Below, piece after piece: positions 58,908 through 64,000 of a stretch of 64,000 nt of DNA (the stretch's first letter is position 1; each line of letters starts with the position of its first letter). Location of the stretch: contig NZ_CADCST010000093.1 of the NCBI RefSeq assembly GCF_902804485.1, positions 1 to 64,000 of the forward strand, in the 5' to 3' direction. Under the pieces are notes generated by a model, which did no database searches, was not told where the DNA came from, and worked only from the letters and a program-made list of their open reading frames with translations. The DNA comes from Flavobacterium collinsii. GTDB lineage: Bacteria > Bacteroidota > Bacteroidia > Flavobacteriales > Flavobacteriaceae. The position numbers and the translations under genes are program-made.

Positions 58908-58935
58908 AAACAAATCAACGATTAAACAATAAAGA

Positions 58936-59604
58936 ATGAATTATCTACTACCCTTATTTTCTGTACTTTTAGGTTATATGGTGGCTTTGTTTTTAAAACC
59001 AAAAAGCAAAACCAACCTAAAACTATTGCTTGCTTTTAGCGGTTCATTTTTATTGTCATTAACCGTAATGCATTTGTTGCCGGAAGTTTACGAAACACAC
59101 AATGCTAATATCGGAATCTTTATCATGGTTGGAATTTTATTCCAGATTATACTTGAATTTTTCTCTAAAGGAGCAGAACATGGACACGTTCACGGACATG
59201 CTAAGATGTCTCAGATTCCGTGGCTCCTATTTACTAGTTTGTGTATTCATGCTTTTCTGGAAGGTTTCCCCGTAAGTCATCATCATGGTTTGGCGCTTGG
59301 AATCGCAATTCATCATTTGCCAATCGCCGTAATTTTAACTACTTTTTTTATCAATGCCGACCTGAATAAAAAGGCCATTTTTGCCTTCATGCTTACCTTT
59401 GCAGTAATGACTCCACTAGGAACCGTTGCCTCTGAATATCTGCCTATTTTAAGCAAATATTATACAGAGATTACGGCCATTGTAATTGGAATCTTATTTC
59501 ACATTTCCTCCACAATTATTTTCGAAAGCAGCGAAGGACACAAGTTTAATGTTGCCAAAGTCTCTATGATTGTTCTTGGGGTTCTTTTGGCCTTTATATT
59601 GTAG
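58936..59604 (+). CDS. ZIP family divalent metal transporter
   Basis: The 222-residue protein has seven to eight helices and the ZIP motifs of helices IV and V (HAFLEGFPVSHHHG, IAIHHLPIAVILT). A histidine-rich loop, EHGHVHGHAK, sits between helices III and IV. These import zinc or similar metal ions. A short leader preceded by a 24-bp stem-loop is the only regulatory feature seen; no obvious Zur box. Confidence 0.88.
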   Translation: MNYLLPLFSVLLGYMVALFLKPKSKTNLKLLLAFSGSFLLSLTVMHLLPEVYETHNANIGIFIMVGILFQIILEFFSKGAEHGHVHGHAKMSQIPWLLFTSLCIHAFLEGFPVSHHHGLALGIAIHHLPIAVILTTFFINADLNKKAIFAFMLTFAVMTPLGTVASEYLPILSKYYTEITAIVIGILFHISSTIIFESSEGHKFNVAKVSMIVLGVLLAFIL

Positions 59605-59685
59605 TTTGGAAACCCGGGAAGCAGAAAACTTTCTTCTCTGCTTCTTACATTTCACTTTTTACATCTCACATCTCACCTTATAAAC

Positions 59686-62073
59686 CTAATTCCCAGTTCT
59701 GTTTTTCTCCTCCTGATTTCCGAAATCACGTTGCTTTACGTTTATCTTTTTATTTCCGAAATTATAAATAACGGACAAACGCAAAAATCGGTTCGAGAAA
59801 TTCTGACTGTACACTTGCTTTACACCATTTACAACCGAAACAAGATCTTTTAAATAAGAAGTATTAAAAATATCATTGGCCAGAAAAGCAATTTGCATTG
59901 ATTTACCCAACAATTCCTGCTTAAATCCAATATCAAAACTCGACATATATCCTGTTTTGTACAAACCACTTTTAGAAGGTGTATTATAGTTAAAATCAAT
60001 TTGAAGTTTACTCGTTTTGCTCAATGAGAATGTATTGTTAGTTGAAAAATTAACTTCTAAACTATTGGATGGCGTGGCATGAATATCTTTTATAAACTTT
60101 GTTTTTGATCCTAAGAAATACAACGTGTTTTCGCTTTGCCACCAATCTGCAAAACTAGCCGAATAACTTTCTCCTACTCCATATTTTAGATCCTTAAAAT
60201 AATTTTCTCTGGTTACAATCTGTGTACTGGTTTCCGGAATTGAAGTAAAAATGACACCGTAACCATCATTGATCACGTTTAAGAAAACACTGGTTCTCAG
60301 GGTTCCTTTGTACGAATGGGTAAATTCGAAATTATCACTGAAGGAGGGTCTTAAAAACGGATTTCCCTCTGAATAACTGTTACTGTTAATATAATTACGA
60401 AACGGATTCATCAAGTCAAACTGAGGTCTGCTGATTCTTTTTCCATAATTTAAGCTGAAATTGTTGTTTTCATTTTTCTTATACGAAACATAAACCGTTG
60501 GAAACAATCTCAGATAATTATTCTTTGTTTCCTCGTTTAAGGTCTCCGAAAAACCGTTTGTTTTAGTATTCTCAAGTCGTAAACCAAGTTGAAGATTCCA
60601 TTTTTCGCTGAGTTTTTTATCTCCGTTAATGTAAACCGCCTGATTGTTCTCTGTATATTTAAATCGGTTGGATTGGTTGGGATCCAGTACCGGTACCCCC
60701 GTAATTGTATCGTAATAAAGTATATAACTTTTGCTGTTTGTAAAACTCATTTTTGCACCGTATGACAAGTTAAATGCATCAAGCGGATGCTCCATATCTG
60801 CCTTGAAACTCCAGTTATCAATTTCCTGATTCGAAATATTTCTGGCTGCCTGATTGATCCCCACGAAAGTATTGTCTGGTCGGTAATTATTGGCAATAGA
60901 ACTTCTGTCAAATTTGGAATCGTAATTAAAGTAATCTACATCAAAAGACAGTTTTCTGTTCAAAGAATCCAATTTTGTAATCAAATGTCCGTGATACGTC
61001 TGATTACCAGACTTTTTATCCACAAAACTATTGTTCAGAATATAATTATCCAATTCGTTTTTGGTATTGTAATTATTGATTCTGATATCCGAATCAAAAT
61101 CCGGGTTACTTCTATCGTTTAAAAACTGAAAACCAGCTGTTATACGATCTGAAAAATCATAATCCAAAGCTACTTTTCCGGATAAATTCTGATCGTTAAA
61201 TTTTGTTTTTATAATCATTTCCGAAAGCCCGTCGGGGAAATACATGTCCAGAAATTCATCAGCGTATTTATGCCCTGCTTTTCCATTAATACTGGCCGAG
61301 AATCGAAACTTATTTTTGTTATAAAAGAAGTTATTTCTCAAAGTCAATGCCCCGTACTTATTTTGATCGTAAGATGTAGTAGTTGTGTTTTTCCAGGCGT
61401 TTCGGGCACCTTTTTTCAGTATAATATTAATGAGCCCTCCTGTTCCTTCGGCTTCATATTTTGCCGGAGGAGTGCTAATAATCTCGATATTTTTGATATC
61501 TGCTGCCGAGATTGATTTTAAGTAATTGTTTAGTTCCTCACCGGTTAATTCAACGATACGTCCGTCGATCATCACACGTGAAGCGCCTTTACCTAAAATA
61601 TTAATCACATCTTTTTGAACCACAACACCCGGTGCTGTATTTATAGCACTTAAAGCATCACCTCCAACCGTTGTTACATTGTTTTCAAGGTTATAAACCA
61701 AGCGATCTGTTTTTTGCTCAATCGTCTTTTTTTGAGTTTTGATCACAACCTCGCCTAATTGAGTGGTGTTCTCTTTCAAAACTATGGTCTTTAAATCGAT
61801 ATCTTTTTCAATCGTAATATGCTTTTCGTAATCTATAAATCCCAAAAGACTTATTCCAATTTTATAAGAACCTTCTTTTAGACTAATTTCAAAAGAACCG
61901 TCTTGTTTACTTGTGGTTCCTTCTATAATCTTTCCTTCTAAATTAAATACAGAAACATCTACCCATTCTAATGCAGTTGTTTCGCTGGCTATTTTTCCTT
62001 TTAATTTTGCAGTAGTTTGTGCCAAAACAAACACCGGCAGTACTAAAATAATAAGGAGGCAAACTTTTTTCAT
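59686..62073 (-). CDS. Outer-membrane TonB-type receptor with OMP_b-brl_3 barrel
   Basis: From ATG 62073 (MKKVCLLIIL) the 795-residue product has a signal peptide, a CarboxypepD_reg-like domain (about 20-100, KLKGKIASETTALEWVDVSVFNLEGK), a plug domain (about 115-215, VEKDI..VVQKDVINILGKG..) and a long beta-barrel (to the C-terminus, final strand LRLSVIYNFGNKK). This is the Bacteroidota 'outer membrane beta-barrel family' layout. It likely takes up a ligand such as a metal complex or glycan. It lies just downstream of an AraC-family regulator on the same strand. Confidence 0.85.
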   Translation of the reverse strand: MKKVCLLIILVLPVFVLAQTTAKLKGKIASETTALEWVDVSVFNLEGKIIEGTTSKQDGSFEISLKEGSYKIGISLLGFIDYEKHITIEKDIDLKTIVLKENTTQLGEVVIKTQKKTIEQKTDRLVYNLENNVTTVGGDALSAINTAPGVVVQKDVINILGKGASRVMIDGRIVELTGEELNNYLKSISAADIKNIEIISTPPAKYEAEGTGGLINIILKKGARNAWKNTTTTSYDQNKYGALTLRNNFFYNKNKFRFSASINGKAGHKYADEFLDMYFPDGLSEMIIKTKFNDQNLSGKVALDYDFSDRITAGFQFLNDRSNPDFDSDIRINNYNTKNELDNYILNNSFVDKKSGNQTYHGHLITKLDSLNRKLSFDVDYFNYDSKFDRSSIANNYRPDNTFVGINQAARNISNQEIDNWSFKADMEHPLDAFNLSYGAKMSFTNSKSYILYYDTITGVPVLDPNQSNRFKYTENNQAVYINGDKKLSEKWNLQLGLRLENTKTNGFSETLNEETKNNYLRLFPTVYVSYKKNENNNFSLNYGKRISRPQFDLMNPFRNYINSNSYSEGNPFLRPSFSDNFEFTHSYKGTLRTSVFLNVINDGYGVIFTSIPETSTQIVTRENYFKDLKYGVGESYSASFADWWQSENTLYFLGSKTKFIKDIHATPSNSLEVNFSTNNTFSLSKTSKLQIDFNYNTPSKSGLYKTGYMSSFDIGFKQELLGKSMQIAFLANDIFNTSYLKDLVSVVNGVKQVYSQNFSNRFLRLSVIYNFGNKKINVKQRDFGNQEEKNRTGN

Positions 62074-62148
62074 AATTTCTGGTTTTAAACTTGTTCGATT
62101 AATTTGAAGCAAAGTTGCCCTGGAAATTTTGAGAATTCGACCGACAAA

Positions 62149-62193
62149 AAAAAGTCGAACTCATTTTCTCAGAAGAAATGAGTTCGACTTTTT
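62149..62193. terminator. Terminator between receptor and AraC-type gene
   Basis: Perfect 18-base stem AAAAAGTCGAACTCATTT / AAATGAGTTCGACTTTTT with a 9-base loop. It lies between the AraC-family gene (minus) and the receptor gene (minus), so it separates two transcripts. Confidence 0.93.
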
Positions 62194-62227
62194 CCAACAC
62201 AAAGTAGTACTTTATGCAAAGTCCTTA

Positions 62228-63376
62228 TTATGAAGCATTCCGATAAGCTGTTGGCGTTAAATTAGTATATTTTTTAAAGGAGGTATTAAACGACGATTTT
62301 GAATTAAAACCTACTTCATACAAAATTTCCAAGACCGTAAGCTGACTCTTGGACTGATCTTTCAGAATATTCATTGCTTTTTGAATGCGATATTCATTTA
62401 CAAAATCAAAAAAGTGTTGATCGATATGATGGTTAATCAAAACCGATAAATCGCGAACCGGTATATTAATCTGGTTAGAAAGCTCCTGAATCGTGAGCGA
62501 CGGATCAAGAAAAGGTTCCTTTTGTGCCATATACAATTTCAAGGTCGAAATTTGACCTGCAATCACTTCATTTTGATACTCTTTTGCCTCGATATTACTT
62601 TCATTCTCTTCAGGAAGAATATCTTTGGCTAATTGCAATTTGGAATCTATCCCACGAAAAAGCTCCGGATGATTCAGGGCTTTTAGTACAAACCAACAGG
62701 TTATTACTAAAACCATCAGCTGTAAGATAACGTTCGTCCAAATCCATAACGAATCGAAGTCAATGTATCTTAAAGCATTCTTAGCAATACACAAGTAATA
62801 CAAAACAAAAAATATAGTAGATATTTGAAGTAACCATTTAAAAACAGAACTTCTCGGGTTCGCATAATTTTCCTGGTATATTGCTTTGTATTTTTTTAAA
62901 ACAAAAAATACTCCAATACTATAAAATACAATTTGCAAGGCCAAGGCAAGAAACAAAGATGACATTTCAGGCGTTTGATCGCGGTGTTTATAGAATACTA
63001 TTTTAGCTTCATTCGTTAAAAAGTAAAGTCTGAAAAGGTAAAATATATTTATGAGTACAAATGGAATTGCATGCAATAAATGCTTTGCTTTTAATCGAAA
63101 ATCTGCAAAACAAACTGATAAGACATACAGATAAAAAAAAGGTAATACTAGAGAACAAACCGTCCATCTGAAAAATTCTAAATTAAAATGAGCTTTAATA
63201 AATTCATCGTCAATAAACATCCCGCTATTGTCAATGGCAAAAAATATCAAATAAAAAGCAAATAGTCCGTTTGCCAGTTTGTTTTTTGTTTTCACAGTGA
63301 GTAAAAAGAATGCCAGTAATAATGAAACAAAAACTGATATTTTTGCGATACTCGTTAAAAAGCTAATTATATCCAT
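62228..63376 (-). CDS. Membrane-anchored AraC-family regulator
   Basis: The 382-residue product has an N-terminal region of about six to seven hydrophobic helices (to about residue 220) and a C-terminal AraC-type DNA-binding domain with two HTH motifs (about 290-380; LSNQINIPVRDLSVLINHH, then LTVLEILYEVGFNSKSSFNTSFKKYTNLTPTAYRN). Such 7TM-AraC proteins are a Bacteroidota speciality and sense membrane signals. A likely target is the adjacent receptor gene, but this is inference. Confidence 0.85.
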   Translation of the reverse strand: MDIISFLTSIAKISVFVSLLLAFFLLTVKTKNKLANGLFAFYLIFFAIDNSGMFIDDEFIKAHFNLEFFRWTVCSLVLPFFYLYVLSVCFADFRLKAKHLLHAIPFVLINIFYLFRLYFLTNEAKIVFYKHRDQTPEMSSLFLALALQIVFYSIGVFFVLKKYKAIYQENYANPRSSVFKWLLQISTIFFVLYYLCIAKNALRYIDFDSLWIWTNVILQLMVLVITCWFVLKALNHPELFRGIDSKLQLAKDILPEENESNIEAKEYQNEVIAGQISTLKLYMAQKEPFLDPSLTIQELSNQINIPVRDLSVLINHHIDQHFFDFVNEYRIQKAMNILKDQSKSQLTVLEILYEVGFNSKSSFNTSFKKYTNLTPTAYRNAS

Positions 63377-63526
63377 TCCAATTTTTTAATTATTTAACAA
63401 ATATAATATTTTAGTTGTTGTAATAGAAGTTCAATAAAGCAATCGTTTCATCAAAAATCATAACCGTTACGATTTTAAATCTTTGTGAGTTTACGTTCTA
63501 AATTTCGGGATTGCAATAAAAAAGAT

Positions 63527-63534
63527 TAATTTTG
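63527..63534 (+). promoter_or_regulatory. -7 element of murQ
   Basis: TAATTTTG, perfect TANNTTTG, ending 24 bases before the murQ ATG at 63559. A tiny ATG-AAA-AAA-TGA frame begins at 63551 and its TGA overlaps the murQ start (ATGA). Confidence 0.6.
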
Positions 63535-63558
63535 ACCCAGTTCAATTAACATGAAAAA

Positions 63559-64000
63559 ATGACCTTTACAAAAACTACAGAACAGGCCTCAAAATACGAA
63601 CATTTAGAAGAAATGTCGGTTCATGAACTTTTGGTTAACATCAATCAGGAAGACAAAACTGTTCCGGATGCAGTCGAAAAAGCGATTCCGCAAATTGAAA
63701 CTTTAATAACACAAGTGGTTTCCAAATTGAAATTAGGAGGCCGCTTATTTTATATCGGAGCCGGAACATCGGGACGTTTAGGTGTTGTCGATGCTTCAGA
63801 ATGCCCTCCTACTTTTGGTGTTCCTTTTGATTTAGTAAACGGAATTATTGCCGGTGGTGACACTGCCATTCGCCGTGCCGTAGAAAATGCCGAAGATAAC
63901 GCCACACAGGCCTGGATCGATTTGCAGGCCAATAATATTGATAAAAATGATGTGGTGATTGGTATTGCAGCTTCGGGAACTACACCTTATGTTATAGGTG
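63559..64000 (+). CDS. murQ: N-acetylmuramic acid 6-phosphate etherase (partial)
   Basis: The first 147 codons are present before the window edge. Features of the SIS-domain family: TKTTEQASKYEHLEEMSVHELL, then the sugar-binding loop FYIGAGTSGRLGVVDASECPPTFG and GDTAIRRAVENAEDN and IAASGTTPYVIG. MurQ splits the lactyl ether of MurNAc-6-phosphate during peptidoglycan recycling. The 3' end lies outside the window. Confidence 0.93.
   Translation, partial: MTFTKTTEQASKYEHLEEMSVHELLVNINQEDKTVPDAVEKAIPQIETLITQVVSKLKLGGRLFYIGAGTSGRLGVVDASECPPTFGVPFDLVNGIIAGGDTAIRRAVENAEDNATQAWIDLQANNIDKNDVVIGIAASGTTPYVIG

Overview
This window is a piece of a low-GC Bacteroidota chromosome and almost certainly comes from a Flavobacterium or a very close relative. 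The evidence is: promoters of the flavobacterial form TTG / TANNTTTG placed a few bases before many starts; A-rich leaders without Shine-Dalgarno sequences; a fused CcoN-CcoO cytochrome oxidase subunit; an apparent type IX secretion sorting tail; CarboxypepD_reg-like and OMP_b-brl_3-type outer-membrane proteins; malate:quinone oxidoreductase; and the rlmD-DUF6452-DUF6048 cluster. I see no tRNA, rRNA, CRISPR array, prophage or intact insertion sequence.

Layout. 1-2075 is a very AT-rich, decaying cluster of small two-helix membrane proteins related to each other, with a fold-back inverted repeat and a pseudogene. 2267-4422 holds three envelope or secreted proteins. 4803-16196 is housekeeping: a cystathionine beta-synthase-like enzyme, oligopeptidase B, YbaB, threonine aldolase, prfB with its programmed +1 frameshift, msrB, lpxD, an acyl-CoA carboxylase beta subunit, DoxX and two unknowns. 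16315-27753 is a respiration and oxygen-response block: hemN, then on the minus strand ccoI, ccoS, ccoNO, ccoQ, ccoP, ccoG, fixH and a TauE/SafE-like protein, followed by an FNR-type regulator. 27754-34377 carries mazG, DUF5606, def, ruvX, a FUSC transporter and mqo. 34611-35240 is an orphan Aer-type PAS protein. 35527-36342 is dapD. 36412-44739 is a lipooligosaccharide/surface-glycan cluster (several glycosyltransferases, a polysaccharide deacetylase, a Kdo/WaaP-type kinase, glf, DUF4422). The rest is housekeeping: threonylcarbamoyl-AMP synthase, cysteine desulfurase, Smr protein, DUF1003, cysE-cysM, a histidine kinase, rlmD cluster, aspartate racemase, RlmL-like methyltransferase, ZIP transporter, an outer-membrane receptor, a membrane-bound AraC-family regulator and the start of murQ.

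Most interesting signal. A conserved dyad, ATGAY-N4-RTCAT, lies at nearly the same distance upstream of the -7 element (29.5 bp centre to 5' end, 30.5 bp in one) at hemN, ccoS-NOQPG and ccoI, and a version with one outer base changed lies at the orphan Aer-PAS gene. The FNR-type protein encoded beside ccoI keeps the E...R recognition-helix residues that read TGA...TCA, but has only three of the four cluster cysteines of E. coli FNR. Together these suggest a compact microaerobic regulon that includes a soluble redox-sensing PAS protein of unknown output.

Other structure worth attention: locus-specific 'word' repeats in intergenic gaps, one enclosing a perfect 42-bp palindrome; an array of triloop hairpins in a 460-bp gene-free gap; several apparently leaderless promoters; and two recent frame lesions. 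All functional calls are from reading the sequence; no database search was run.
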